The notes under the pieces are model-generated. The model searched no databases, had not been told where the DNA came from, and worked only from the letters and a program-made list of their open reading frames with translations. 64,000 bases of DNA. Origin: Buchnera aphidicola (Macrosiphum gaurae). GTDB lineage: Bacteria; Pseudomonadota; Gammaproteobacteria; Enterobacterales; Enterobacteriaceae. Position numbers and translations under genes: made by a program. The stretch is from NCBI RefSeq assembly GCF_005080965.1, contig NZ_CP034867.1, forward strand, positions 124,001 to 188,000, given 5' to 3'. Of the stretch, positions 30,990-41,556 are shown piece by piece (position 1 is the first letter of the stretch; each line of letters starts with the position of its first letter).

Positions 30990-31802
30990 TTAATAAAATG
31001 ATAACACATCTTTCATATCAAATAGACCTGCATTTTTTTTGTGAATCCATAAAGCTGAGTGTATAGCACCTTTAGCAAAAGCTTTTCTATTGGATGCAGT
31101 ATGAGTAATTTTAATTTCTTCACTAGAACTAGAAAACATGACACTATGTTTACCAATAATGCTACCTGCACGTACAGTAGAAAATCCAATTTTTTTTCCA
31201 TCTCTAATTTTATTTATTCCTTTTTTATAATATATAGAATGTGTGTTTAAATCCCAATTCATTACTTTTGATATAACTTCGCCTATTGCTAATGCTGTAC
31301 CTGAAGGAGAATCTATTTTATTACGATGATGATATTCAATGATGTCTATGTCAGAATTTTTTCCGATAACTTGGGTAGTTTTTTCAATTAATTGAAATAG
31401 TAAATTAATTCCTATACTAAAATTTGATGATACGATCATAGCAATATTTTGAGAATATGATTTCATCATATTGATTTCTTCTTTTGAAAATCCAGTAGTT
31501 CCAATAATAATATTTTTTTTAAATTTGTTGCAGTATTGCAAATACTCCAATGTACTACTAGGTTTAGTAAAATCAATTAAAACATCAAAATCATTTTTTT
31601 TTATATTTAGCATTTCAGTAAGACAGACGTTCATCTTTCCTATTTTCAGAATATCACCAATATCTTTTCCGATTAGCGGGTGATTTTTTTGAACTAAAGC
31701 TGCTGTTAAATATGCATTTTCATGTTTGTGAATTTCTTTAATAAGCATTTGACCCATACGACCCATAGGACCAGTAATTGCAATACGAGTTTTTTTATTC
31801 AT
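30990..31802 (-). CDS. dapB: 4-hydroxy-tetrahydrodipicolinate reductase
   Basis: NAD(P)H-dependent step of the diaminopimelate/lysine pathway, which serves both peptidoglycan and lysine provisioning. The nucleotide-binding motif is ITGPMGRMGQML, the substrate site EYHHRNKIDSPSGTAL. I start at the ATG at 31802 (NKKTRIAITG), giving 270 residues against 273 in E. coli; an ATG five codons upstream is possible. The chosen ATG overlaps the end of ispH by eight bases, which suggests translational coupling. rihC, between them in E. coli, is gone. Confidence 0.95.
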   Translation of the reverse strand: MNKKTRIAITGPMGRMGQMLIKEIHKHENAYLTAALVQKNHPLIGKDIGDILKIGKMNVCLTEMLNIKKNDFDVLIDFTKPSSTLEYLQYCNKFKKNIIIGTTGFSKEEINMMKSYSQNIAMIVSSNFSIGINLLFQLIEKTTQVIGKNSDIDIIEYHHRNKIDSPSGTALAIGEVISKVMNWDLNTHSIYYKKGINKIRDGKKIGFSTVRAGSIIGKHSVMFSSSSEEIKITHTASNRKAFAKGAIHSALWIHKKNAGLFDMKDVLSFY

Positions 31803-32766
31803 TTTTTTTATCCACATCGTCTAAAATTGTTTTGATATTTAATATTTTTTTGGGAATTTTGAAAACTCTTTTTTCTTTAATACCTATGATTTCAGTGAGT
31901 TTATTAGCACCTAATGTTTGTAAATGTTTAATTACTTCTTTTACCAATATTTCTGGTGCAGATGCACCGGCTGTAATTCCAATATAATTTTTATTTATTA
32001 GCCATTTTGGTTTGATATCAAGAAAAGATCCAATAAGTTTTGTATATGTACCAGTTTCTTTGCCTAATTCCTTCAAACGATTAGCATTAGAAGAATTCTT
32101 TGAACCTATTACAAATATTATATCAGTTATTTGAGATAATTCACGAACTGCTATTTGACGATTAGTTGTTGCATAACAGATATCTTCTTTAATAGGACCA
32201 GAAATTTTTGGAAATTTATTTTTCAAAGCAGTAATGATATTTTTTGTATTTGTAATAGATAGGGTAGTCTGTGTAACAAAATTCAATTTTTGATCATTTT
32301 TAACAGATAAATTATTTACGTCTTCTATAGATTCAACAAGATATATTTTCCCATTTTTATTGTTGTATTGTCCCATTGTACCTTCTACTTCAGGATGTCC
32401 TTTATGGCCAATAAGAATTGTTTCTATTCCTTTATTGCTAGATTTTGAAACTTCCATATGTACTTTTTCTACTAATGGACAAGTAGCATTCAATACAATT
32501 AATTTTTTTTTAAAAGCTTCTTGCACAACTTCTTTTGATACACCATGTGCAGAAAAAATCACTACTGAATGATCTGGAATTTGTGAAATTTTTTCAACAA
32601 AAACAACACCTTTTTTACGTAATTCATTGATAACATATTCGTTATGTACGAGTTCGTGTCTGATATAAATTGTTTTTTTATAAATTTTTAATGCATTTTC
32701 AACTATTGAAATTGCTCTTTTAACACCAGCACAAAAACCTCGAGGGTTAGTTAGTATAATATTCAC
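31795..32766 (-). CDS. ispH: 4-hydroxy-3-methylbut-2-enyl diphosphate reductase
   Basis: Last step of the MEP isoprenoid pathway, yielding IPP and DMAPP; a [4Fe-4S] enzyme. The three cluster cysteines are in RGFCAGVKRA, NATCPLVEK and DICYATTNRQ. The active-site EDICYATTNRQ and SSNANRL blocks are intact. Length is 323 against 316 in E. coli. fkpB, which separates lspA and ispH in E. coli, is absent; 68 bases lie between the two genes. ispE of the same pathway is near the right end of the window. Confidence 0.95.
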   Translation of the reverse strand: MNIILTNPRGFCAGVKRAISIVENALKIYKKTIYIRHELVHNEYVINELRKKGVVFVEKISQIPDHSVVIFSAHGVSKEVVQEAFKKKLIVLNATCPLVEKVHMEVSKSSNKGIETILIGHKGHPEVEGTMGQYNNKNGKIYLVESIEDVNNLSVKNDQKLNFVTQTTLSITNTKNIITALKNKFPKISGPIKEDICYATTNRQIAVRELSQITDIIFVIGSKNSSNANRLKELGKETGTYTKLIGSFLDIKPKWLINKNYIGITAGASAPEILVKEVIKHLQTLGANKLTEIIGIKEKRVFKIPKKILNIKTILDDVDKKNE

Positions 32767-32834
32767 TCTATCACCTCTAAAATATCCATATTAATAGTTA
32801 TTGAATATTATATAAACTATTTAATTTTTTATAT

Positions 32835-33311
32835 TTAATAATTTATTCGTATAAGCATTATGATACCAATAAAAATGCTGCAATCAGCTACATTAAACGT
32901 AGCAAAATGCCAATTATTAATATGTACATCAATAAAATCTATGACGAATCCATAAATAATTCGGTCTATTAAGTTTCCTATTGCACCTGCAATGATGAAG
33001 GAATATCCAGTTATTTTTTTTTTATCTTGTTTTTTTGATTTTACAATAATTCTTGCTACTACTAGTATAGTAAGAACACTAATAATTGATAAAAACCATA
33101 TTTGCCATCCTTTTTCATTAGATAATAAGCTAAATGCTGCACCATAGTTATGTACATGAAAAAAATTTAATATTGAAAAAATTTTTTTTGTTTCATATAT
33201 TTTAATATATTGTGTAATCCAATATTTACTAGATGCATCTATAATAAGAATAAAAATTATTATAGTTATATAAATCCAGTTTTTAAATTTTTTAAGATAT
33301 TGATTTTTCAT
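32835..33311 (-). CDS. lspA: Lipoprotein signal peptidase
   Basis: Aspartic protease of the inner membrane that cleaves prolipoprotein signal peptides. Four hydrophobic segments are visible in 158 residues (E. coli 164). The catalytic aspartates lie in GNLIDRIIYGFVIDFI and FNVADCSIFIG. Its ATG shares one base with the TAA stop of ileS (TAATG), so translation is coupled, as in the E. coli ribF-ileS-lspA operon. Confidence 0.94.
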   Translation of the reverse strand: MKNQYLKKFKNWIYITIIIFILIIDASSKYWITQYIKIYETKKIFSILNFFHVHNYGAAFSLLSNEKGWQIWFLSIISVLTILVVARIIVKSKKQDKKKITGYSFIIAGAIGNLIDRIIYGFVIDFIDVHINNWHFATFNVADCSIFIGIIMLIRINY

Positions 33312-36133
33312 TATACAAATATACGTTTTTCACCATGTCCTGTAGTATTTAAAATACAGCGATTGCAGATATTACTATTTTTTATATTACTTTTAGAGAA
33401 ATTAAAATAATGCCAACATCGTGGACATTTTTTACCTTTAACTTTTTCTAAAGAGATTTTTAAATCTGGAATAATTTTGCTTTTTTTTGTGTTTATAGGA
33501 GCTATATCATATAATTTTAGTTCTATATCAGATGTTAAAAAAATAAATTTTATTTCTTTTCCTAAAATTTTTAGTTTATTTAATAATTTAGTTGAGACAT
33601 ATAAAACTATTGAAGCTTCCAGTGAATTATTAATAGTTTTATTTTTTATTGCTTCTTCTAAGAATTTATTTATTTCGTTTTTTATTTTAATTATTTCATT
33701 CCAAAATTGATAATTAAATAAGTCATCTTGATCTAAATAAAATAATTTGTCAAACCACTCTTCCATAAATACATATTGACAATTTTTATTTGGTAAATAG
33801 CTCCATATTTCATCGGCAGTAAAAGACAATATTGGTGCAATCCATCGTACAAGTGAATTAATTATATAATATATAGCTGTTTGAGAACTACGTCTTTCTT
33901 GACTATCAACTTTTAATGTGTATTGTCTGTCTTTTATTATGTCAAGGTAGAAAGAACCCATTTCTATGGAACAAAAATACATCAAACGTTGTACTATCGC
34001 ATGAAAGTTATAATTTTTATACAAATTAATAATTTCTTCTTGTACTATTTTAGTTTGTCCTATAGCCCATTTATCTAAAAAAATCATCTTATCTTTAGAT
34101 ATTATGTCTTTTTTAGGATCAAAATCATTAATATTTGCTAACATAAAGCGTGCTGTATTTCTAATTCTTCTATATATTTCTGATGAACGCTTTAATATTT
34201 CATGAGAAATTGAAATATCGTTAGAGTAATTAGAAGAAGCAATCCATAGTCTTAAAATATCAGCTCCTGACGTATTTACTACATCGTTGGGACTAATAGT
34301 ATTACCTATAGATTTAGACATTTTTTGTCCTTTTTCATCTACAACAAATCCATGTGTTAATACTTCAGAATATGGTGCCTTATTAGTAATTAATGTTGAT
34401 ATTATTAATGAAGACATAAACCAACCTCTATGTTGATCTGATCCTTCTAAATACATGTCTGCATTTTTTTTAGTATATTTTTTATTATGGTATTCTATTG
34501 AAGTATGTGTATTCCCTGATTCAAACCATACATCTAATATGTCTAAAACTTTTTCATATGAATTATGTTCTTTACCTAATATCTCGTCTAAATTCATGTT
34601 CCACCATGCTTGTATTCCTTCTAATTCTACTTTTTTTGCTATTTTTTCCATTAAAAGAAAAGTTTCAGGATGAATTGTTCTTTTAGTCTTATGTATAAAA
34701 ATCGACATTGGAACACCCCATTTTCTTTGTCTTGAAATGCACCAATTAGGTCTTTTTTTAATCATTTCTCTTATTCTTAATTCTCCCCATTCTGGTATCC
34801 AATCTACATTTTTTATTTCTTTTAATAATTTATCACGCAATTGCATTTGATCTATGTTTATAAACCACTGCGGAGTGGCTCTATATATAACTGGACTTTT
34901 ATGTCTCCAACAATGTGGATAATTGTGTTGTAAATATTTATGATGAAATAATGTGTTATTTTTAATTAATAATTCTATAATAATTAGATTTGCTTTAAAA
35001 ATATTTATACCATCTAATTTAGGATGTATGTCAGAGATGTAATCTCCTTTAAAATCTACTAAATTGCTTGTTTTAATATTGTATTTTTGACTAATTATAT
35101 AATCGTCTAGCCCATGATCTGGTGCTGTATGAACAGCTCCGGTTCCTGACTCAAGAGTTACGTGTTCTCCTAAAATTACAGGTAAATCAACATTGTTTAA
35201 AAATGGATGCAAAAACTTTATTTTCTCTAATAATTTTCCTTTAACAGAATTTATTTCTATCCATGTTTTTATATTTAATGTGTTTAGTACACTTTCAATT
35301 AATTCCTTTGCTATAATTAAATAATGTTTTTTAGTTTCTATTAATTGATACTGAAAATTTGGATGTATTGAGATAGCTTTGCTAGATGGAAGTGTCCATG
35401 GTGTTGTTGTCCAGATAAGTAGGTGAATTTCTTTGTTATTTGAAATTTGAAAATGAAATAAATTTTCTATAATTGATTTTTCTTTACATTTAAAACCAAC
35501 TATAATTGAATCTGATTGTTTTTTAGCATATTCAATTTCTGCTTCAGACAATGATGATGAACATTTCAGACACCAATGTATAGGCCTGAAATCTTGGTAT
35601 AAATATTTTTTTTTGATAATTTTAGACAAAGTTCTGATTATATTTGCTTCATTTTTAAAATTCATTGTAAGATGAGAATTTTCCCAATCACCTATCACTC
35701 CTAATCTAATAAAATCTTTTTTTTGTTTTTCAACTTGATTTTGTGCATATTTTCTACATTTTTCTTGAAATTTTGAAGTAGATATTTTTTCCTGATTAAA
35801 TTTAATTTTTTCTTCAACTTTTTGTTCGATTGGTAATCCATGACAATCCCAAGATGGAATATAAGGCGCATCAAAACCTGACATATTTTTGGATTTGATG
35901 ATGATGTCTTTTAAAACTTTATTTACTGCATGTCCAATGTGAATATTTCCATTAGCATATGGTGGACCATCATGAAGAAAAAATATTTTTTTTTCTTGCT
36001 TTTTTTTTCTAATTAATTCATATAAATTGTTTTTCTGCCAATCTTTTAATGTTTTTAGCTCTTTTTGTGCAAGATTTCCTCGCATAGAAAACTTTGTTTT
36101 AGGCAAGTTTAAAGTTTTTTTATAATCATTCAT
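33311..36133 (-). CDS. ileS: Isoleucyl-tRNA synthetase with intact editing site
   Basis: Class I synthetase of 940 residues (E. coli 938). I start at the ATG at 36133 ([12 protein letters not shown]), matching E. coli SDYKSTLNLPET; the frame extends five codons to a TTG without homology. HIGH motif in [10 protein letters not shown] and KMSKS in [10 protein letters not shown]. The CP1 editing domain keeps its threonine-rich TTTPWTLP and the [16 protein letters not shown] segment with the conserved His and Asp. The C-terminal zinc motif is present (CPRCWHYF, then CNRC). This contrasts with the lost editing sites in ThrRS and PheRS nearby. Confidence 0.96.
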   Translation of the reverse strand: MNDYKKTLNLPKTKFSMRGNLAQKELKTLKDWQKNNLYELIRKKKQEKKIFFLHDGPPYANGNIHIGHAVNKVLKDIIIKSKNMSGFDAPYIPSWDCHGLPIEQKVEEKIKFNQEKISTSKFQEKCRKYAQNQVEKQKKDFIRLGVIGDWENSHLTMNFKNEANIIRTLSKIIKKKYLYQDFRPIHWCLKCSSSLSEAEIEYAKKQSDSIIVGFKCKEKSIIENLFHFQISNNKEIHLLIWTTTPWTLPSSKAISIHPNFQYQLIETKKHYLIIAKELIESVLNTLNIKTWIEINSVKGKLLEKIKFLHPFLNNVDLPVILGEHVTLESGTGAVHTAPDHGLDDYIISQKYNIKTSNLVDFKGDYISDIHPKLDGINIFKANLIIIELLIKNNTLFHHKYLQHNYPHCWRHKSPVIYRATPQWFINIDQMQLRDKLLKEIKNVDWIPEWGELRIREMIKKRPNWCISRQRKWGVPMSIFIHKTKRTIHPETFLLMEKIAKKVELEGIQAWWNMNLDEILGKEHNSYEKVLDILDVWFESGNTHTSIEYHNKKYTKKNADMYLEGSDQHRGWFMSSLIISTLITNKAPYSEVLTHGFVVDEKGQKMSKSIGNTISPNDVVNTSGADILRLWIASSNYSNDISISHEILKRSSEIYRRIRNTARFMLANINDFDPKKDIISKDKMIFLDKWAIGQTKIVQEEIINLYKNYNFHAIVQRLMYFCSIEMGSFYLDIIKDRQYTLKVDSQERRSSQTAIYYIINSLVRWIAPILSFTADEIWSYLPNKNCQYVFMEEWFDKLFYLDQDDLFNYQFWNEIIKIKNEINKFLEEAIKNKTINNSLEASIVLYVSTKLLNKLKILGKEIKFIFLTSDIELKLYDIAPINTKKSKIIPDLKISLEKVKGKKCPRCWHYFNFSKSNIKNSNICNRCILNTTGHGEKRIFV

Positions 36134-36153
36134 TTTTGTTTTTTCCAATATTT

Positions 36154-37092
36154 CTAATAAATTTTAAAATATTTTTTAACTCTTAAAATATCTTGAAAAA
36201 TTTGATCTTTTAGTTCTTTTTTTGAAGGAAAAACTTTTTCATCACGTATTTTTTGATATATAAATACTTCTATATCCTTTCCATATAAATCTATTTCTAT
36301 ATTAAATAAGTACACTTCAAGTAATTTATTTTTTTTTTCATTGAAAAAACTAGGTTTGATCCCAATATTAGATATTCCTACAGCTTTTTTTTTATTTGAA
36401 GAGTATCTTACTTTCACTGCATATACTCCATTAGTTAATGGAAAATTTTTATTTAAAAGTATATTAGCTGTAGGATAATTTATTGTTCTTCCTATTGCAT
36501 GTCCATGAACAACTTTACCAGATATGCTAAATGTACGACCAAGAAATAAAGAAGCTAATTTCGTATTATTTTTAGAAAGCGCTTTTCTAATATTAGTACT
36601 ACTAATTTTTATATTATTTTTATATAAGGATTCAACTTTTATAACATTAAATTGATATTTATTTCCTAATTTTTTTAATAGATCAACATTTCCATTTTTT
36701 TTGAATCCGAATCTAAAATCATCTCCTATTACTACAAATTTTACATGTAGTTTATTTATTAGTATATTTATGATAAAATCTTCTGCACTTAGAGATTCGA
36801 AAGACTTATTAAATCTAATACATAAAATATTATTGAAACCATAAGAAGAAATACGTTTTACTTTTTCACGGAATTGTGTAATCCGACCAGGAGCATTGTT
36901 TTTTCTTAAAAATTCTAGTGGTTGGGGTTCAAATAAAATAATTATAGTTGATAATTTATATTTTTTACCTATTTTACATGTATTTAAAAATAATTTCTGA
37001 TGACCTAAGTGTACTCCATCAAAGTTCCCAATAGTGATAACTGAATTAGAATCTGTTTCTTTAATATTATGGATGCCTCGTATGATCTTCAT
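36154..37092 (-). CDS. ribF: Riboflavin kinase / FAD synthetase
   Basis: Bifunctional enzyme making FMN and then FAD. The N-terminal adenylyltransferase domain has [13 protein letters not shown] and SSTNIRKAL; the C-terminal kinase domain has [15 protein letters not shown] and NGVYAVKV. The 312 residues match E. coli (313). FMN made here is needed by NuoF in the same window. First gene of the ribF-ileS-lspA unit; divergent from rpsT. Confidence 0.96.
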   Translation of the reverse strand: MKIIRGIHNIKETDSNSVITIGNFDGVHLGHQKLFLNTCKIGKKYKLSTIIILFEPQPLEFLRKNNAPGRITQFREKVKRISSYGFNNILCIRFNKSFESLSAEDFIINILINKLHVKFVVIGDDFRFGFKKNGNVDLLKKLGNKYQFNVIKVESLYKNNIKISSTNIRKALSKNNTKLASLFLGRTFSISGKVVHGHAIGRTINYPTANILLNKNFPLTNGVYAVKVRYSSNKKKAVGISNIGIKPSFFNEKKNKLLEVYLFNIEIDLYGKDIEVFIYQKIRDEKVFPSKKELKDQIFQDILRVKKYFKIY

Positions 37093-37297
37093 TGTTAAGT
37101 CAACCTTATTAAATGAAGTAAATTATGTTGAAAAAATTTTTTTTAAAAAACTGATAGAATTTTTTTATATTTTCTTAAAAAAAATTACTTTTAATTAAAT
37201 ACATCATTAAAATTATATTAATCATAATGTATTTTTAGTATATTAATATTTTTTTTTAAATAAATTTGTGATTTTTTAAAATTATTAGAGGTAAAAA

Positions 37298-37567
37298 TTG
37301 GCTAATATAAAATCTGCTAAAAAAGATGCAGTTACATCTGAAAAACGTCGAAAAAAAAATTCTAGTCGACGCTCAATGATTCGTACTTTTATAAAAAAAG
37401 TACGAGTAGCTATTATGTCTGGCAATAAAAAAACAGCAGAAGATGCATTTAAACAAATGCAACCCATTATTGATAGTCATGTAAATAAAGGTTTAATACA
37501 CAAAAATAAAGCTGCACGCTACAAGTCTAATTTTTCATTACAAATTAGTAAAATATGTAAAATATAG
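37298..37567 (+). CDS. rpsT: Ribosomal protein bS20 (UUG start)
   Basis: Small-subunit protein of 89 residues rich in Lys and Arg, binding 16S rRNA helices. It starts at TTG (37298) after AGAGGT; the first residues [20 protein letters not shown] are the family N terminus and no ATG is available at that place. E. coli rpsT also uses UUG, which contributes to its autoregulation, so the unusual start is an inherited feature. Divergent from ribF, convergent with dnaJ. Confidence 0.96.
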   Translation: MANIKSAKKDAVTSEKRRKKNSSRRSMIRTFIKKVRVAIMSGNKKTAEDAFKQMQPIIDSHVNKGLIHKNKAARYKSNFSLQISKICKI

Positions 37568-37577
37568 TATCATTAAT

Positions 37578-37606
37578 AGTATTGCCTCTAATTTAGAAGC
37601 AATACT
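37578..37606 (+). terminator. Hairpin between convergent rpsT and dnaJ
   Basis: AGTATTGC (37578-37585) pairs perfectly with GCAATACT (37599-37606); inside, TCTA pairs with TAGA after a single C-A mismatch, leaving a three-base loop. Only a short T stretch follows on the plus strand and none on the minus strand, so it is a moderate terminator for rpsT, possibly acting on both transcripts. Confidence 0.65.
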
Positions 37607-37616
37607 TTATAAAACT

Positions 37617-38753
37617 CTACCTTGTCAAGTCATCAAAAAATCTTTTCACTCCATCAAAAAATCTTTTTGAACGAGGACTGTTTTTTTCACCTCGAAAACC
37701 ATTAAAACTATTTCCTAATTCATGTAAAAGATTTTTTTGTTTGTCATTAAGATTAACAGGTGTTTCTACGACAACACGACATAATAAATCACCTTGATGT
37801 CTATTTTGTATAGATTTTACTCCTCTTCCACGAATACGAAAAAGTTTTCCTGATTGTGTTTCATGAGGTATTTTTAGTTTAACTCTACCATCTAGTGTAG
37901 GAACCTCTATTTCTCCACCTAATGCAGCCATTGTAAAATTTATTGGTACTTCACAATATAAATTATTTTCTTCTCGTTCAAAAATAGGATGTTTTTTAAC
38001 TGTAATTTGTACATAAAGATCGCCTGATTGTGCACCATTAGCACCGGCTTCTCCTTCATTATTCAAACGAATTCGATCATTAGTATCAACACCTGGTGGA
38101 ATTTTTACTGACAATGTTTTATATTTTTCAATTCGTCCTTGTCCACGGCATAAATTACAGGGATCAGTAATTACTGAACCTTTTCCGTGACATGTAGGAC
38201 ATGATTGTTGTACAGTAAAAAATCCTTTTCTAATATGTATTTGACCTTTACCATGGCAGGTAGCACATGCGCGAGGTTTAGTTCCAGTTCTTGCACCAGT
38301 TCCATAACATGTGTGACATTTCTGAAGAGTTGGAATTTGAATTTCTTTTTTTGTTCCTTTTACTGCTTCTTCTAATAAAATTTCTATATTGTAGCATAAA
38401 TCTGATCCTTTTTTGGATCTTTGAGTTCTATTACCTCCAAAAATATCTCCAAATACGTCACCAAAAATGTCTCCAAAATCTGCAGAACTGGTGAAAGTGC
38501 TACTGTATGTATTATTAGATTGACCATTTTCAAATGCTGCATGTCCATATTGATCATATGCATTTCGTTTTTCTTCATTGATTAAAATTTCGTAAGCTTC
38601 TTTTATTTCTTTAAATTTTCCCTCAGCAGTTTTATCTCCTTGATTTCGATCAGGATGATACTTCATTGCTAATCGTTTGTACGCTTTTTTAATTTCACGT
38701 TCTTCAGCTGATTTTGAAATCCCTAAAACTTGATAATAGTCTTTTTTTGCCAT
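37617..38753 (-). CDS. dnaJ: Chaperone protein DnaJ
   Basis: Hsp40 co-chaperone that stimulates DnaK ATPase and delivers substrates. J-domain at residues 1-70 with the HPD motif in [10 protein letters not shown], a Gly/Phe-rich linker ([15 protein letters not shown]), four CxxCxGxG zinc repeats at about 140-205 ([32 protein letters not shown]) and the C-terminal substrate-binding domains. Length 378 against 376 in E. coli. It lies 112 bases after dnaK, with a strong hairpin between. Confidence 0.97.
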   Translation of the reverse strand: MAKKDYYQVLGISKSAEEREIKKAYKRLAMKYHPDRNQGDKTAEGKFKEIKEAYEILINEEKRNAYDQYGHAAFENGQSNNTYSSTFTSSADFGDIFGDVFGDIFGGNRTQRSKKGSDLCYNIEILLEEAVKGTKKEIQIPTLQKCHTCYGTGARTGTKPRACATCHGKGQIHIRKGFFTVQQSCPTCHGKGSVITDPCNLCRGQGRIEKYKTLSVKIPPGVDTNDRIRLNNEGEAGANGAQSGDLYVQITVKKHPIFEREENNLYCEVPINFTMAALGGEIEVPTLDGRVKLKIPHETQSGKLFRIRGRGVKSIQNRHQGDLLCRVVVETPVNLNDKQKNLLHELGNSFNGFRGEKNSPRSKRFFDGVKRFFDDLTR

Positions 38754-38786
38754 TCTTACTTACTCTTCCTGATTTAAAAATAATTA

Positions 38787-38816
38787 CACGGGCGTAGAAG
38801 ATTATCTGCGCCCGTG
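38787..38816 (-). terminator. GC-rich hairpin in the dnaK-dnaJ spacer
   Basis: CACGGGCGTAGA (38787-38798) pairs with TCTGCGCCCGTG (38805-38816) over 12 base pairs with one G-T pair and a six-base loop. In such AT-rich DNA an eight-pair run of mostly G-C is striking. No T-run follows directly on the minus strand, so partial termination or 3'-end protection of the dnaK message is more likely than full termination. Confidence 0.6.
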
Positions 38817-38865
38817 CTAGTTTAAAGTCCGTAATAGTTACTTTTTAATCCTGTATTCAAATTAA

Positions 38866-40779
38866 TTATTTTTTAGGATCTTTAATTTCTTCAAATTCTG
38901 CATCTACAACATTTTCATCTTTTTTATTAGATGATATATTTTCGTCTTTCTGATTTTTTTCTGATTTTTTTTGATGAATTTCTTTTAGCAAAGAAGATGT
39001 TTTTAAAAGATTTTGTATATTTTTTTCAATATCAGATTTATTTTCTCCTTTTAATGCTTTTTCTAATTCATCTAAAGCTAATTGAATATTTTTTTTATTT
39101 TCTTCATCAATTAAATCTTTATTTTCGTTTAATTGTTTTTTTATACTGTGAACTAACTGATCACCTTGGTTTCTTGTTTGAATTAATTCTTCAAATTTTT
39201 GATCTGCTTCAGAATTAGCTTCTGCATCGTTTACCATTTTTTTAATTTCTTCTTCATTTAGTCCAGAAGATGCTTTTATAGTAATTTTTTGTTCTTTTCC
39301 AGTTTTCTTGTCTTTTGCAGATACATGTAATATTCCATCAGAATCAATATCAAATGTTACTTCAATTTGTGCTGTGCCTCTAGGTGCTGGATCAATTCCA
39401 TCTAAGTTAAATTGTCCTAATGATTTATTATCTGATGATCTTTTACGTTCACCTTGTAAAACATGTATAGTTACTGCTGATTGATTGTCTTCTGCTGTTG
39501 AAAATATTTGACTATGTTTAGTAGGAATAGTAGTATTTTTAGTTATAAGTGGAGTCATTATTCCACCCATAGTTTCAATTCCTAGTGATAAAGGAGTTAC
39601 ATCGAGTAGTAAAACATCTTTAACATCACCAGAGAGTACTCCTCCTTGTACTGCCGCACCAACTGCTACAGCTTCGTCTGGATTTACATCTTTTCTAGGT
39701 TCTTTTCCAAAAAAGTCTGCGACTTTAGCTTGAACCATAGGCATTCTTGTTTGACCACCTACCAATATTACATCATTTATATCTGATATTGATAATCCAG
39801 CGTCTTTTAATGCAACTTTTAGTGGTTCAATAGAGCGTATTATTAAATCTTCTACTAAAGATTCTAATTTTGATCGAGTGACTTTAATATTTAAATGTTT
39901 AGGTCCATTGGCATCTGCTGTAATATAAGGAAGATTAACATCTGTTTGTTGTGCAGATGATAATTCTATTTTAGCTTTTTCTGCAGATTCTTTTAAACGT
40001 TGCATGGACAATGGATCGTTTCTTAAATCTATTCCTTGTTCTTTCTTAAATTCTGTTACTAAATAATTAATTAATCTACTATCGAAATCTTCTCCTCCAA
40101 GATGTGTATCTCCATTAGTAGCAAGAACTTCGAATGTTTTTTCTTTATCTACGTCGTCAATTTCAATAATAGATATATCAAAAGTTCCACCACCTAAATC
40201 ATAAACAGCTATTGTTCTATTTCCTTTTCCCTTATCTAAACCATATGCAAGTGCTGCTGCTGTTGGTTCGTTAATAATTCTTTTTACTTCTAGTCCTGCA
40301 ATTCTTCCGGCATCTTTAGTTGCTTGACGTTGAGCATCGTTAAAATATGCAGGAACTGTAATAACGGCTTCTTTTACTGTTTCTCCTAAATAATCTTCTG
40401 CAGTTTTTTTCATCTTCTTTAATACTTCTGCAGAAATTTGAGGAGGTGCCATTTTTTGTTTTTTAACGTCAATCCATGCATCACCATTATCAGAATTTAC
40501 AATTCTGTAAGGCATGATTTTTATATCACGTTGTACTTCATCATCTTGAAATTTTCTACCAATTAAACGTTTTATAGCAAAAAGTGTATTTTTTGGATTA
40601 GTTATAGCTTGACGTTTAGCAGGTTGTCCAACTAAAACTTCTCCTTCTTGAGTATACGCAATAATTGAAGGTGTAGTGCGATCACCTTCAGCATTTTCTA
40701 AAACACGAGGTTTGTTGCCATCCATAATGGCAACACAAGAGTTGGTTGTTCCCAAGTCAATACCAATAATTTTACCCAT
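38866..40779 (-). CDS. dnaK: Chaperone protein DnaK (Hsp70)
   Basis: ATP-dependent chaperone of 637 residues (E. coli 638). Nucleotide-binding domain with [16 protein letters not shown], the phosphate loop [16 protein letters not shown] and [11 protein letters not shown]; linker [16 protein letters not shown]; substrate-binding domain and a helical lid; C-terminal tail ends [10 protein letters not shown]. Codon composition is more balanced than in most neighbours, consistent with high expression. A clear sigma-32 promoter lies about 130 bases upstream. Confidence 0.98.
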   Translation of the reverse strand: MGKIIGIDLGTTNSCVAIMDGNKPRVLENAEGDRTTPSIIAYTQEGEVLVGQPAKRQAITNPKNTLFAIKRLIGRKFQDDEVQRDIKIMPYRIVNSDNGDAWIDVKKQKMAPPQISAEVLKKMKKTAEDYLGETVKEAVITVPAYFNDAQRQATKDAGRIAGLEVKRIINEPTAAALAYGLDKGKGNRTIAVYDLGGGTFDISIIEIDDVDKEKTFEVLATNGDTHLGGEDFDSRLINYLVTEFKKEQGIDLRNDPLSMQRLKESAEKAKIELSSAQQTDVNLPYITADANGPKHLNIKVTRSKLESLVEDLIIRSIEPLKVALKDAGLSISDINDVILVGGQTRMPMVQAKVADFFGKEPRKDVNPDEAVAVGAAVQGGVLSGDVKDVLLLDVTPLSLGIETMGGIMTPLITKNTTIPTKHSQIFSTAEDNQSAVTIHVLQGERKRSSDNKSLGQFNLDGIDPAPRGTAQIEVTFDIDSDGILHVSAKDKKTGKEQKITIKASSGLNEEEIKKMVNDAEANSEADQKFEELIQTRNQGDQLVHSIKKQLNENKDLIDEENKKNIQLALDELEKALKGENKSDIEKNIQNLLKTSSLLKEIHQKKSEKNQKDENISSNKKDENVVDAEFEEIKDPKK

Positions 40780-41116
40780 GAACGTTTCTCCTATTTAATA
40801 TCTTGATAAATTGGGTTTGCAACCTTTATGTGGCCATTTTTTTGGCTTTTAATTAGTTACATAGCGTTTTATATTATTACTTTACTTCTACAACATTGAA
40901 TGATTATTAGATGGGGTCGCTTTTCCGCTCATCAAGGGTTAACAGAAAAAAAATAAAGTTTTAATACACTATAACTGATATTATAAGATTTTTTTATTTG
41001 ACATATTGATTAACATATTTAATGTTATAGTAAGTTTGCTTTTTTATATAGTTTAGACATCTAAAATGATTAACATATAGTAATTTAAGTATTACAAAAA
41101 TTTTTAGGGGAAATCT
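40780..41116. other. Divergent regulatory spacer between dnaK and nuoA
   Basis: No gene is present in these 337 bases. The dnaK side holds the heat-shock promoter and a roughly 120-base leader. The nuoA side holds promoter-like elements: TTGACA at 40998-41003 and TATAGT at 41026-41031, but their 22-base spacing is too long to be a normal sigma-70 pair, so I cannot fix the nuo promoter. An excellent ribosome binding site AGGGGA stands before the nuoA ATG. Confidence 0.6.
40908..40938 (-). promoter_or_regulatory. Sigma-32 heat-shock promoter of dnaK
   Basis: On the minus strand the -35 region reads CCCTTGAT (complement of 40931-40938) and the -10 region CCCCATCTA (complement of 40908-40916), with 14 bases between CTTGAT and CCCCAT. 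This is nearly the E. coli sigma-32 consensus (CTTGAA, 13-15 bases, CCCCATnT). Its G-C content stands out against the surroundings. Transcription would start about 120 bases before the dnaK ATG. Confidence 0.88.
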
Positions 41117-41500
41117 ATGTTCATAAATACAGAAACAATTACTGAATGTTTATCTTTTTTTGTTTTTGTAGTGTTTTCTTTTGGATTATGTTGTTTTATG
41201 CTTTTGTTAAGTTGGTTATTAGGTGGTAGATCTTTATCTAGATATAAAAATACTCCTTTTGAATCAGGGATTATATCAACAGAAAATGCTCATATTTATT
41301 TTTCTGTGAAATTTTATCTAGTTGCTATGTTTTTTGTTATTTTTGATGTTGAAACACTTTATTTGTATGCTTGGTCTATTAGTATAAAAGAATCTGGATG
41401 GACTGGATTTAGTGAAGCTTTGATGTTTACAATATCTCTTTTATTAGGATTATTTTATTTAGTTCGTATTAAAGCGTTAAATTGGGTGTCTTCAAAATAA
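41117..41500 (+). CDS. nuoA: NADH-quinone oxidoreductase subunit A
   Basis: First gene of the complete 13-gene complex I operon (nuoC and nuoD fused). A 127-residue membrane subunit with three transmembrane helices (about residues 10-35, 65-85, 95-118). The conserved loop [11 protein letters not shown] and the acidic helix [13 protein letters not shown] are kept. E. coli NuoA is 147 residues; the difference is at the termini. Confidence 0.95.
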   Translation: MFINTETITECLSFFVFVVFSFGLCCFMLLLSWLLGGRSLSRYKNTPFESGIISTENAHIYFSVKFYLVAMFFVIFDVETLYLYAWSISIKESGWTGFSEALMFTISLLLGLFYLVRIKALNWVSSK

Positions 41501-41556
41501 AAATAATATTTAATTATTTTAAACATATAATATATTTTGATTTAATGAGATATAAC

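Noticed and set aside
40998..41031. TTGACA and TATAGT as the nuoA promoter
   Set aside because: The 22-base spacing is outside the normal 16-18 range, so I did not list it as a promoter.
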